Shown here one piece after another: positions 1 to 12,596 of a stretch of DNA of 64,000 nucleotides (positions are counted from its first letter, which is position 1; each line of letters starts with the position of its first letter). Where the stretch lies: NCBI RefSeq assembly GCF_041260155.1, contig NC_091947.1, forward strand, positions 29,101,615 through 29,165,614, written 5' to 3'. The notes beneath the pieces were generated by a model, which searched no databases, was not told the DNA's origin, and saw nothing but the letters and a program-made list of their open reading frames with translations. Source of the stretch: Ptychodera flava (lineage: Eukaryota; Hemichordata; Enteropneusta; Ptychoderidae). The translations under genes and the position numbers were made by a program.

Positions 1-1749
1 TTCACTTCAACAATGAAAATTGGCTGTTTGAAAGGCTGTAACTATGGAAGATTGTTTGAATAAGAATAGACTTGACATTGGAGTGTATGTGGCGCGAAAT
101 AGAGGTAAATGATCATCTAAGTTAGTCAATAAAGATTTCCCGCGTTCTTCAGAGTGCCATGTTGAAAACACGCGCGAAAGCTTGCTTCAACCCGGAAGAA
201 TCGATCGTTGCTCTGTAGGTACATCTCGATTTTCAGAAAACAATTTTCGTGCTCGTCAAAACGTATGCTGTTTTGCAGTCCCTCGAACTACAGTAATTTT
301 GGGTCTTTCGGCGTTGCAGCCTTAGATAGAATTATTTGATAATATTATGATTGGTGGACATCGAATAAAATTCACATTGTCAGTGACAATGCAAAGGTGC
401 GTTATTACCTCTGATTCTGAGCCCTTCTCACACGATCACGGTGCTGGGATCGGTTCCTGTACACCTCACATTCGTCGTGGTCTCTCGATCTTGCAGGTGC
501 CATGATTAAATGAAGAAGAATCAAGTCGAGAAGAAATGATAAGTTGTAGTAAGCTCGTGCCTGCGGGACGATGTCACAGATGCCTATCGAGTGTTCAGCT
601 GATTTTGCTTGTTTTTGTGTAGGGTTTAGATTTGGCGCGGAATTTGCAGCGCAAGCGCACAAAAGTAATCCAGGGTACCTTGCGAATAGAACTTATAAAT
701 ATTCATCAACTTACTTTTCTTCTGGAAATATTGCTTATTTCTCTATAAAATCTTATTTAATTTTTACGTACTGAAAATTTCTTCAGTTTTTTATAACAAT
801 GGCATAAATAATTTCAATAAGCACCATTCTAGAATGCAAAATATGAATTTTCAGAATATTCTCTCTTGTGGTCGATACTATTTTTAGTTAGTTACAGCAA
901 TCAACGAACTTAGTGAAACCCTGCTTTTCTGTCAATTATAAATTCAGTGGGTAAATCTACCTAGACTTTAAAATATAAAGTAAAAGTTTTACTACTCCTC
1001 TGTCAGGCAAAATATGAAACATGTGTCCATGTACACGTAGATCACAACCGTCGGCTACCCCCGGCGCATCTCAATGGATTGCTCTATCCGGTATCCAGCC
1101 GTCTTGCATTCGTCCCTGGTTTCTCATTGGCTGTCGCGATGTTGTTTTTCAAACGTCAACCAAAGGCGGTTCTCTTGAAATCTCCTGGCAGCTGATCGTC
1201 AGAGGCGGCACTCACAGATCTCCACGCTGTCTATATCGGACGTTTCCTTCCCAATCAAGAGTGTTGCAGCTTGATCAGTCGACAGTTTAACTTCTTATAC
1301 ATTTACGTAGCTGTCTTTAAATTTTCAGTGTCTGTCGTTTGGTACAGCTGTCACTATTCGCCGTAACCTAAGTCGACAAAGCAGATTCTGGCGGACCCAC
1401 CTCTGCATACCACACCATACTACTACTGCAGAGGATTTAGACGATCGAATTACAAATATCGTTCGTTACCAAGATAGCCCGGTTAAAATTGCTCAGCTTC
1501 ACTGTTTCTACGAAGATGATGTTTTACTAAAGCAAGTAAGATCAACGATTTGAATACTGTGCTGGTAGAACTTATGGTACCGCTTTGGAAAAGTGCAATT
1601 TCTATACGTAACCAAGGTTTCGATTTGGTGACTGTGAGAGGCGGGTCAGCTTGATCTTGGAACCAGTCCAGAGAGCCCATTAGGATCGCGTCGCGTCACC
1701 TCAAACACAATTTTCACTTCTACAGAAAAAGGGCGAGTCAAATTCGAAA
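1..1749. other. 5' flank of cdc25, no gene recognised
   Basis: No convincing coding exon is seen; the open frames here (for example about 85-90 codons at 405-662 and 1021-1290) have no recognisable domain. The stretch holds a cluster of E2F-like motifs (described separately) and a reverse CCAAT box (ATTGG) at 1126-1130, as expected of a cell-cycle gene promoter. It may contain the untranslated first exon of cdc25, or the 5' end of a divergent gene lying outside the window to the left. Confidence 0.5.
90..179. promoter_or_regulatory. Cluster of E2F/DP-like sites
   Basis: Three matches to the E2F consensus TTTSSCGC (either strand) lie within 90 bp: TGGCGCGAAA at 90-99, TTTCCCGC at 136-143 and GCGCGAAA at 172-179. 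A fourth, TTTGGCGCGG, is at 631-640. E2F sites drive S/G2 genes in animals, and the next gene downstream is cdc25. The distance to its start codon (about 1.6 kb) needs an upstream untranslated exon, or the sites serve a divergent gene outside the window. Seen: the motifs. Inferred: function. Confidence 0.4.
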
Positions 1750-4700
1750 ATGACTGCAGAATCGACAAGAAGGAACAGTCTTGGCTTGCCCCTGTTGGGC
1801 GGACATGAAATGTTTTCACCTTCAGCATTTGTGGGCACAACAGTTTTATCACCAATGACAGATTTAGCAATGAATTTGAGTGGCTTGAGCACAAGGTATG
1901 AAGAAAGTTATCGCCATTTTTTTTTATTTTAACCTCGCTAGGTTTGCATCTCAGGAATTATTACAGTATATCTGATTCAATTATTGTTAAATCATCAATG
2001 CATCTTTAAAGAATCACAACCAACTCTGATGGCTATTACAGTATTACAATTGTAAGATTCCAACTTCGATCACATTCCCAAATATTTATAAAATTTTCAC
2101 TATTCACATTAACTTATACATCTCAACTCACGAAAATTGTATATTTTCATAATCGATTATTTTATTTCTTTAATGTAAGTAATTATTAGTTGCTGGTAAT
2201 TGCATTATTGTATTTGTGTAGCAGAACACATAAAGCTTTAAACTCTTGGTAAATATCATTAACACTTGATCCCAAATTATCAAAGGAGACCTTTACAATA
2301 AATCTATTGATTTAAATTTTTCAATGATTTTAAAGCCATATTTCAAATTAAGTGCCTTGACATAAGACAATTAAGTTAGATCATGGTACTAATCAAACTT
2401 ATACGTCTTTAATGGTTTTGGCTTTTGGTCTGATACTCTGAGGGCATGGAAAAGAGATAAGAGCAAAGTCGTGATAGGTTGATTCAAGTACCACAGCCTT
2501 GCACGCCCTTAAATTTGTTTGTTTAATATGTGTGGCCAGCTGTCATGGGTATTTGGGGTTAAACCATATCTTATTTGGCCATTAAAAAAATTTAAAAAAT
2601 ATTAATTGATGTTATTTTCACATCAAAATGTAAATCACATCCAATATGTATGTTTTTCTTTCTCTCCATAGCTTCGGAGCAACACCAAAACGACGATTGT
2701 CCCTCAGCAATACAGGAACACCCACGCCAGATAGACCATCATCGTTGAGCTCCGATGCAGGCAAGTGTACAGAAACAAGTCTTGTAAAACAAAGCTATCA
2801 ATCCACTAACAGGGTTATGATTTTGTTCGCAACATATCTGTTTGCAAAAACAAAACTGTATATTATTTATATAAGAAGAACACAAAGAAAGTAAAAGTTC
2901 ACAAGAAAAATAGACATTCTGTTCCTTCTTTAATTACACCATCTGTTTCAAAAATGTACCATTTGATACAAATTGGTAAAGAATCAATGTCTTCTATCCA
3001 GACAGTAGAGTATTTAAATGCTAATTTTTTCTAATGTTGATTCTATAATTCAGAACTGTACAAAGGAGCCAGGATTAAAACAAAAGAATTTAATCAGTGG
3101 CGTGTGCCACCAGAATTACTAATGACAATGCTTTGTTTTAAGGAAAGCAAGCTTGTATTAGACAAAAAGAAAATATGAAGATCAGTGTAAAGTGTTTAGT
3201 GGATAAGTGTGCCAGATGTTTTCAGAACATCAATGCGAACAGCCGGGACAAAGCCTGGTCAAAGTTCAAGCACATTATGCCAAAACTCAGAGTCCCTATG
3301 GTACAGCCTTGAATGGTGGTAATTCAAATTTTACAAAAGCACAGCCCACAAAGCACTCCCAACCTGCTGGCTGCCAGTATACATTTTTAATGGGGTGTAC
3401 CAGTTCCGGAAGTGTGGGTTTTTTCTCATGTAAATCATTTCCATAAAGGACCCGGCAAATTTAAAAGTGGCCCGTGCCCACTAGTGTATACCTTCCTTTT
3501 TTCAATTTATCTTTTCAATGTTACAAATGTTCAACCAGGCTGATCGCAAGCACAGCTTCTCATAAAATTTTAAGCCATCTTTTCATTAGATGGGATTAAG
3601 TGCAACTTAAGCCCTGTCAATGTTGTCAGTATGTCTGAGAACATTAATTTTTTATTAAATTTGATTTATAAAATTGTGTTTGCATTAAAATTGGACAAAT
3701 CACCAATTCTTTGCATGTGAATTGCATTTCAAAAGTAAGGTTTTAGCTGAATAAATTTACAGAAATTTCAGAATGAGGCCTTTGAGGGCATGTGGCAAGA
3801 TATTTTCGAAGCAATGAAGTTTTTTTACTTTAAAAAAAATCAATGTTGTCAAGTCTTTGTTGTTCTGGCAGCTGACTGGAGTGGTTTTCTTTGTTCCTCG
3901 ATAGGTTGCTGTCTGGATTCTCCAAGCCCTCTTGAATCGCCGTCACCTCTGTAAGTCTAGCAATTCTTTCTATTGCTTCAGTTTTTTAAACAAAATTTAT
4001 TTGTGCCTCTTCTTCATGAATGAATTAATCATTTCTATAACTAAAAATCTTACATATTTCCCAAAATGATAAAATTTGTTACTTTTCTTGACTCCATTGG
4101 TTGTCTTGAAATTCAGGGGAAAGGAATTTCACTCATAAAATATGATTAATGTACTGACAATTTTTTTTAATAATTACGCTTGACCAGGTTTGGACAACCG
4201 TTTACATTTACTGCAATCCACCAACCACAAAGAGACAATGTCTGTGAAAGTGAACACAATGAAAACAGTAATGGTAGTAGCAGCAGTGGCACATACTCAG
4301 ACAGTGAAACCTCCAACGACGGCGAAAACTTTTCAAATATCAAAGACAGAAAGAAGCTAATAATCAGGTAAGATTACATTACTCAAACCAGTCAAATTTT
4401 GAAAATGTGATAATATTTCTTTTTTTTTTTTTTTTTGTGCATGGAAAAGAAAAGTCTTTTCTTTCTAGAAGGGAGAGACTGATAAAAGTGATGTAAAAAA
4501 TGTAGAGTTTCAGAGTTCAAACTTTTTTTAGCACAAGACAAATCTTCCGTTTTCAGTTCACATGTTTGCATCAGTCGTAATGAGTGAACTGAAACATGAT
4601 GCTTTGACTAACTTCAAGTTATGGCAGCCATCTTGTTCCTTGAGTGTACCCTGGTGACCTTCTTTGTGCTCATTCATCGATTCAATTTGCATATGTGAAG

Positions 4701-7700
4701 GCCAGAGCCCTGGCTAATCCAAGGCTGCTGCTTTGTGTCATTGTGATACAGATCGACTGGACTGATCGATAAAATTCTCCAACAGCAAATGTTACCAGGT
4801 TTTTTTTATGTTTACACAAAATCAATGTTCAGACTGTTTTTTTGAGTAGGGAAGTTTATGGAATAGTTTGCAAGTTTATTCAAAGATTTTGTGATCTTGC
4901 TATAAAGGGATTGGTGAACATTCCATCATTTGTGATATCTTGATACTGTGTTGTGGCACAGTACCTCTACTATACTGTTTTGTGAAGGGACTTTGGTTGG
5001 GGGAAAATTGAACTATACTTTAATGTCTTCAGCTATTTTTACAGCTTTTTCCAACTTCTCTCTTGGGTTTCAGGAGACCATCAACATTCAGGAGAAATAA
5101 CTCAGTGCCTGCACGGTTACACAGACTGTCCAAAATACACTCACTTCCTAAAAGTGAGATCAACAGATTAGAAACAGATTACTCAGGGAAACAAAGTCCT
5201 GAAGCCCCGCACCCTGTAGTCAATGTGCAAGCAACTTTTTTCATTGGTGAAACTCAAGACAAAGAAAATATTACTCAGGTAAAGGAACAAAGAAATAAGT
5301 ACCCTTAATTTTGTTCCTATCCCAGGCAATCCAAATGACAATATATCTTTGCTACCTCTATATGTATTTCCATCTCCCATAGATGTTCATTTCTGAACAA
5401 AGCTGTTCGGTTGAAATAAGTTCAAAACTCAAAGTTACTTTTGGTTAACATAGCATTGAAAATGTAATTAAATACAGTTTTCAGATTATCATATGGAAAG
5501 ACAATGTACATATGTTATTTTTGCTTTAATGCCAACGTTGAAAAAAAAATACTGCAAGCAATGCCACTGAAGGCTAAATTAATTTAAATTCTTTAGTATA
5601 AAGAAAGATTGGCACCATACCTACAGAGATCATGGTTTATACTTTTTGTATTCTGTTGACAATTGATGATAATCAGATTGACATGTAGTGTCATGACTGA
5701 CATTGAAATCTTTTTGTCTCCTTCTTCAGGAAAGCACAGCCCTACCAAAATCTAAAAATGACGATTTCAACTTTGTTGCGCCACTTCCACCAAGAAGGCC
5801 ATTGGGAAATGGTAATTTTACCAGTTCAGGATACACGCCGCCAAAGAAGAGGCCAATTTCAGCCCCAGCATGTTTGGTAAGATATAATTTTGACATAGTA
5901 TAAATTACACTCAAAACCTTGTTCTTGTAATATTGTAAAGAGAATAGTTTTTTCAGTACAAAGAACACAAAAATATTTCAATGCTGTAATCCACGGATTA
6001 CACAGATACACTGAAAAAAGCAATATAAAAACCGACATATGAAACAGATTCAAATGTGAAAAATTGGCAATCTAGCGGTGGGCACTTAAAATAAGTTGTT
6101 GCTACAAAGTTTTAGATATGTTGTCTATCACATTGGTATTCCCTGTTTTCTGAGATCTAATGTTTTCATTTTTCTGTCAGATAGCAAGACAAATATCACA
6201 AAAATTTTCCAACACGCAGGCCTTTGTTTCCCATATTTAATATTACTTCAGACTTATTTTTGAACAGGAAAAATTGTTCAAAAATCGTTAAATTATATTT
6301 TTTTCCTTATTTTCAGCTCAATCAAGACAGTCCAGTATATTTGTCCAGGTCAAAGTTGACAAGTACTGAAGAAGAAGATGACGATGGTTTCTTAGAACTG
6401 ATTGATGACGACAATGACATTCAGGAGGTCAGTTTGACCCACAAGCAGTTTTTTATCCACCTGTGTACATCACTAGTTGATCAGTCACTGTGTGTGTACG
6501 AGAAAAAGTTAAACAAGTATTTATGGTTCAAGGAATTGTGGAGTCATAGTTTCATATGAACTTTGTAGTTTTGTGAAAGCAAGAGTGATGAAGCCTGAAA
6601 AACATTCAGAATTATACTCTAAACATTCACACTCTTAAAAACACTATCTGTCTTTCTTTTTGAACACACAGAATAAAAGCAGAAACATTCCAGATATGTC
6701 TGGCTTGCTTAGTGGAACACTCTTACACAAAGGATTTTCCCCCATTGGACCATCGAATGCAGGACAAGACAGCACCGATGGGCCCTCAGAACTTCTTATG
6801 GTCCCATCAAATTTTGACTTCAGTTTCACAGACAAATATGCGGAATTCTCACAATCTCAAGTCAAACAAACATCAGAGCCCAAATATGATGATACGCCAT
6901 CGGCAGGAACACGTACTAAGAGAGGACTCTTCAGATCTCCAAGCGTACCGGGAAATGACTCCAAAAATGTGGATAAAAGTTACTTTTTAAAGAGGCCAGA
7001 CAGGCCCTGTGATTCAAGTAGTCCAATAAAGAGTAAAAGAAGGTGTTCTGTCGCAAGTCCTCTGTGTTTATCTTCACAAACATCAAAGGTAAACATTTCT
7101 CATTTGATTCTTACAACATTTGCAATCACCCAGTATCTGAAGGTACATTTTGAATCCAAATTTCTTATTTCACAGGTACAAAAATATACAGGTGAATTTC
7201 TTCAAAGCCTGACAATGTGTCCTTTGTGAGTAGAAGTTGTGATGTGTCCCATCATGGTCACCATTGGTGGGTTTAATACAATTTCTTACACAAACTCATG
7301 TTACCTGTGAAACAATGTCTATGCTTTGGTTTACCCTTCAGGAAATTTCGCCATGAAATTGAAAACTTTAACTTAATTTTTGATATGCATATTTTATTCG
7401 GATGTGTGCGCTGTAAATATGGATTGGTTCAAGTTGTCTGTGCCAGTCTATGCAAAGTTTTGTACCTTTTAGTGAGTTGACTCACTTCTGTTTATTTTGT
7501 TAACAGGTTGGCAGGCCAGGTTTGTTCCGATCCAAATCTGTCATTGCAACAGACCACATTGATAGGGCGTTAATGGTCGGTGGTGATCAAGAAAATTTGA
7601 TTGGTGATTTTAGTGAGGTAAGAAGCTGAGAATTTTATTTCTTTTTTCCTCAGATCCTGTATTGTGAAAGAAATATTCAATAGGTCACTGTGTATGAAAA

Positions 7701-9774
7701 TGCACATTTGTGTGGATTTTCAAAGGGTTTTATTTACATGTAAAACTTTTGAAAGACTTTCTTCATTCTTTCACACACAAATCAGATGACCTTGGAATTT
7801 GCAAGTACAGCCTAGAATCATGTTCTGACACATCAAATCAACAATGATATGATTATTTTATCAGATGATAAAACTGCTGTACATGGCTAATTAATATTTA
7901 ACTTCAACAAATGGTAGAATTGTCTAACATAACACAGACATGAAACAGGTTATCATTTTGCTAGACCTATAAATTATATATCTTCTTGAAAGTCTGGCTG
8001 CAGAAAATCAATAGAATAGCAAACATTGCAAAGATATATATGTATCCTTTCCAAGGGGATTCACAATTCATTAGTGATAGAATTTATCAGAATAATGGGT
8101 TGATGACTCTGATTGACTATATGTATGTAACAGCTCAAAGATAGTATATAATTCTAACATAAACTTCACATGAACTTCACTTGGGTAGATCAATGACCCT
8201 TGAGTTTCCCTGTATGGTATACACGGTCTATGATAAGCTATGTTGTCCCACAACATGTAAATAAATTTCAAGAGTTTACCGGTAATTTTTTATCCTTTTT
8301 GTGTCAAAACTAGACGTGTATGTAAAAATAATCTTCATCACAACCAAACAAAGGTCACTGTGAACATAGTAACCCTTTTATCTCAAGATCGTACCATAAA
8401 GGAGCATGGCTCGCAATAAATTGAAAAATTTATATAAATAGAAATCATAAAATTTTACAAATAATTTATATTTCTTTTCTTCCAGTCCTTTGCTTTACCC
8501 TTAGTGAAGGGCAAACATCAGGATTTGAAGTCAATATCTCCAGCCACCATGAGAAGATTACTGAACAATGAATTTGACTCTGTAGAATACACAATAGTTG
8601 ACTGTAGATATCCCTATGAACACAAGGGTGGTCATATTATGGTAAGTACAGCCATACTTTACCCACTTTGTACGCTATAACAATATGACCAGCCTACTAG
8701 TACACACCACCTGTTTGTTTTTCTGTCTCATAGTTTGATATGTAAATGATCATGTTTTTGCATGTATCAATAATTGTAGTTAATGTATTTCAAAGTTTGT
8801 ATTAATCCTATGTAGTATGTATACTTTGTTTCCTAACATATTGTTGGGAATAGGAACAGAACGGCATGTTATACTTATGCTGAGTATATTTTAGTTGCAA
8901 TTGTGTTCATGTGATTTGGAATTACAAAATGACAGATTTGTGAGAAATTTTATTCATTTTTCTGTGCTCACTTCATATCAAGTTCAATTGTCAATTATTT
9001 TAACAATAGCATTTTTAGTTTATAGATTTCTAAAATAATAACAGAAAGTATGATTACCTTGTCTGTAACAAACTTATCAAGTGTAATTTTTTATAACAAA
9101 TAAATTTCTTATTTCTAGGGTGCCAAAAATATTTACACCAAGGGTGAAATCTTGGAAGAATTCCTGGGCAAGGAAAAGCTAAGAAGCCTGAGCAAATCAA
9201 AAAAGAAACACATTATTGTCTTCCATTGTGAATTCTCATCAGAAAGGGCACCAAATCTCAATAGGTTTCTCAGAAACAAAGACCGTGATCTGAACAAAGA
9301 CAACTACCCTGCCTTGCATTATCCAGAGTTGTATCTGTTGGAGGGAGGTTACAAGGCGTTCTTTCAAAGCTGTAAGGTAAGGACTAGGAGACCAAGAATA
9401 CCAGACCTCTTACTTTTCAACCATTATGGCTAGTTGTCAATCAGAAACAAGAAATTAGCAAAAGCAATGGCGCTATGGTTAGAGCTGTTAAAACTGAACT
9501 TTCTAAAACCTATGTGTCTCTGACAAATGAATCCATTGATAGTGCACTTGATAGGGTTAGATTTCCGATGCACGTTGCTGAATGCAGTCAACTCTTGAAT
9601 TGACTTGGATTTATCTGTGTGTCAACTTTGCAGGACCTCTGTGAACCACAGACATACATGCAGATGTTGGACAAGGACCATGCCAACGCCTACAAACACT
9701 TCCGGATGAAGTCGAAGTCATGGGCCGGAGAGAGAAGTCGAATGGGATTTGCTGCGAGGTTCAAGAATCTATAG
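1750..9774 (+). CDS. cdc25: Cdc25-family M-phase inducer phosphatase (12 coding exons)
   Basis: Dual-specificity phosphatase that removes inhibitory Thr/Tyr phosphates from cyclin-dependent kinases to trigger mitosis. Exons: 1750-1895, 2672-2760, 3905-3950, 4188-4367, 5074-5278, 5730-5876, 6317-6427, 6672-7088, 7507-7617, 8486-8641, 9119-9376, 9634-9774. They join in frame to 668 aa, within the usual family size. The rhodanese-type catalytic domain covers about residues 500-640, with the CX5R loop HCEFSSER (Cys573, Arg579), VDCRYPYE upstream and the conserved tail SWAGERSR. The N-terminal half carries known family regulatory motifs: SSDAG with LDSPSP, RIHSLP-like KIHSLPK, a KEN box (217-219), the beta-TrCP-type DDGFLE (293-298), and the 14-3-3/Chk site FRSPSVP (Ser399) followed by basic KSKRR. 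Start is the ATG at 1750. Intron 2 is GC-AG; all others are GT-AG. Invertebrates often have one Cdc25, so no A/B/C letter is given. Confidence 0.96.
2761..3904 (+). other. cdc25: GC-AG intron 2 of cdc25
   Basis: The donor reads GATGCAG then GCAAGT, a perfect consensus apart from C at +2, and the acceptor is ATAG before GTTGCTG. Using this GC donor joins SSDAG to CCLDSPSP in frame, a junction conserved with vertebrate Cdc25B (SSDAGLCMDSPSP). No nearby GT donor does so. GC-AG introns are spliced by the major spliceosome. Confidence 0.8.
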
Positions 9775-10767
9775 CGCTGATTTATTGTAGTGAAATTATC
9801 CACTGAAAATAAATAAACAAACAGTAATGCAATCAACTTCCAGTGTTAGTGCAATATTATTCAATCTCTGTGAAGATTGAAAAAAAGAACATAAGTGTAC
9901 AGCTTTTAAAAAAAATAATAAAAAAATTGAAGAGATAAACCTGTAGGGTAGTCTTTTGGAACAGTTTGTTTTATCTGTGTCTAGTGAGTGAATGATCAAA
10001 AATATGTTTTGTGAAAAAAATAAGGTGCACTAAGTGAAGTTTTTTTGTCGTTGTCCCTCAAAATTTTTTTAGTGTTTTCATAAATTATCAGTATTCCTCC
10101 GTTTTCATTTAATCTGTAGTATGAAGACAATTCTCAGGTGATAGTCTATAATCAGATGATTTTAATCATCATGTATTTTTTATTTGATTCATATTTCTAA
10201 ATGTGTAATTGCTTGATACTGAAATACAGAACAATTATATTGGTCTTCCAATATTTTGAGAGGAATTCTATGTTTTTTTAGAACAAGAACAATATTTTGA
10301 TGTGTAGTTGTGACTGACATGATCATGGTGATAGTGTTCATGCTGATTTTTGTAGCGAGATGTGACATATTTGCAGATTTGCTTTGTCTTTTTGAAAGGA
10401 TCGCATATTTTTTTCTGTACTGTCTGATTCCACTGTACAGTTCTGTTGACTTTCCAGTAGCATGGTAGTACACATTGGTAGCAGCCTCAAAGGAATGAAT
10501 TCCAGTGTTTTTCCATGCAAGTTACAGAACTGCACAGAGATCAATCAGTCGGTTTATTAGCTGCAATAATTTTATTGATGTGTAAAGTTTGTTCATTATT
10601 ATTAACCTGTAAAAATTATAATTTAAACAACTAAGAACCTATTTTGTTCCCTTTTTACACAAAGGATGTATTTGAGTGCTTTACTTTTATGTTATGTGCA
10701 ATGATATCTAGGCAAACAGCAAGAGCTTATTTTGTATTCTTTTTTAAAAATTACTAGTCAGAAAGTT
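9775..10767. other. 3' flank of cdc25
   Basis: AT-rich sequence between the cdc25 stop and the next mobile element. Apart from the polyadenylation signals I see no gene; the open frames are short and unrecognised. Confidence 0.5.
9808..9817 (+). terminator. Overlapping polyadenylation signals of cdc25
   Basis: Two overlapping AATAAA hexamers (9808-9813 and 9812-9817) begin 34 bp after the cdc25 stop codon. They are the nearest candidate 3' end; a longer 3' UTR is possible. Confidence 0.5.
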
Positions 10768-12596
10768 CATAGACCTTAAAACGGAAGGACAGGCAACTGC
10801 CAGAAAAGACAAAGAAACTTGCGTGTTTACCCGTACGATCTGGGTTATAATCCTCTGCGCAGTTATGTAAACGCAAAACACGTCACGTGATGACACAGTG
10901 ACGTCTTGGCAGCACTGGAGCTACACAGAAGACGCTATACCTGTGCTGTCGAGTCAAGTCGCGTTCTGTTCCGGGGTCTAGTTCACGTTGTTTTCAAGCA
11001 TTGTATTACCCTTTGATTTTTACAGACAATTTTGCTACCATTTTCGACAGATGAGTCACTATTAGGTATATTTATTGTTGTTGTTTTTTGTAATTCCCGT
11101 CAATTCATGATCGAGTCGGCAAAGTTAATTTTGCAATCTAATCATTGTACACCCCTGATAACTCTTCCGTTTATTTCTGATTCAATGTAATGCTGTAAAC
11201 TTTCTTTTACTTCATTATGTACTTCTTGCACTTCGGCACTGTAGTATTTTTAAAAACTCGTGCGTCTTCAGCCCGATCGGCCATTGTTGTTTACGAAGCG
11301 ACTTCATGTTTCAACTGAAAATTTCATACCCTGTCATATTTCTCTGCTGTAATGATAATGCATGTCAATGATAGTAAACGTTTCAACGTTAGGTATTTCG
11401 TCAACTGACTAGTATTTTGCGGGGCAAATCATGTTTACATTGTAAAACTTGTACCAAATTCACCAAATTTGTACCAAATTCACGTGCTGGCATCTCCAGC
11501 TCGATCGGCCACCATGATTGCTGTTGATGGTCGATCTTTTTGTGCGTTTCAACTAAGTAATTTTTTTACCCTCTTAATAATGCATGACAGTGCTAATGTA
11601 CGTTTCTACGTGTCTTATTTCGTGGATTGAACTAGTATTTTTTGGAGGAAGTCATGCGTACATTTGTAAAACTAGGACTATTCACGCGTCTCCGACTCAG
11701 TCGGCCATTGTTGTTTACAACACGACATTTTGTGCGTTTCCTCTGAGTAATTTTTCGTACCGTCTCATGTTTCTCTGTTGTAATAATAATGCATGACAGT
11801 GCTAACGTACGTTTCTACGTGTCTTATTTCGTGGTTTGAACTAGTATTTTTTTAGGAGGAAGTCATACGTACATTTGTAAAACTAGGACTAAATTCACGC
11901 GTCACCGACTCAATCGGCCATTGTTGTTTACAACACGACATTTTGTGCGTTTCCTCTGAGTAATTTTTCGTACCGTCTCATGTTTCTCTGTTGTAATAAT
12001 AATGCATGACAGTGCTAACGTACGTTTCTACGTGTCTTATTTCGTGGTTTGAACTAGTATTTTTTAGGAGGAAGTCATACGTACATTTGTAAAACTAGGA
12101 CTAAATTCACGCGTCACCGACTCAATCGGCCATTGTTGTTTACAACACGACATTTTGTGCGTTTCCTCTGAGTAATTTTTCTTGCCGTCTCATGTTTCTC
12201 TGTTGTAATAATAATGCATGACAGTGCTAATGTACGTTTCTACGTGTCTTATTTCGTGGTTTGAACTAGTATTTTTGGGAGAAGTCATACGTACATTTGT
12301 AAAACTAGGACTAAATTCACGCGTCTCCGACTCAATCGGCTATTGTTGTTTACAACACGACACTTTGAAAGAGACGCGAAAGCTTGAGCATGCGCTGATC
12401 GCAATGTTGTAGTGATTAACATAATCTCGCGTCTGACAAGCCTCTCAAATCACGGGAATTTCCGTGAGCTTGCGATACGAGAGATAAACAGTTACGTTTG
12501 TTTATGTTAATGAGTGTTCAAGTTTTTCACGGATTATAACCAGGATTACATGAAAGAAATAGCTAGTTGCCTGTCCTTCCGTTTTTAAGGTCTATG
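10768..12596. mobile_element. 1.8-kb non-autonomous TIR transposon with 7-bp target duplication
   Basis: The ends are inverted repeats of about 31 bp that begin CATAGACCTTAAAA and continue CGGAAGGACAGGCAACT, with one extra A in the right copy. The element is flanked by a perfect 7-bp direct repeat GAAAGTT (10761-10767 and 12597-12603). A TIR starting with CA and a 7- to 8-bp duplication fit the P superfamily loosely, but no transposase is encoded, so the superfamily is uncertain. The interior has a GC-richer left part and a 212-bp tandem array. A 32-bp remnant of the same TIRs lies at 55970-56001. Confidence 0.85.
11361..12370. repeat. Tandem array of ~212-bp units inside the TIR element
   Basis: About four good units plus a degenerate first one. 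The landmark GCATGACAG recurs at about 11582, 11791, 12004 and 12216 (spacing 209-213 bp), with a diverged copy (GCATGTCA) at 11361. Units include CACGCGTC, CAATCGGCCATTGTTG and TACGTTTCTACGTG. The middle units differ by only a few bases, pointing to recent amplification or homogenisation. Open frames inside (for example 11584-11796, 12218-12412) are by-products of the repeat. Confidence 0.85.

Noticed and set aside
1021-1290. 89-codon frame upstream of cdc25
   Set aside because: Its composition is not protein-like beyond chance and there is no homology I can recognise; more likely promoter or 5' UTR sequence.
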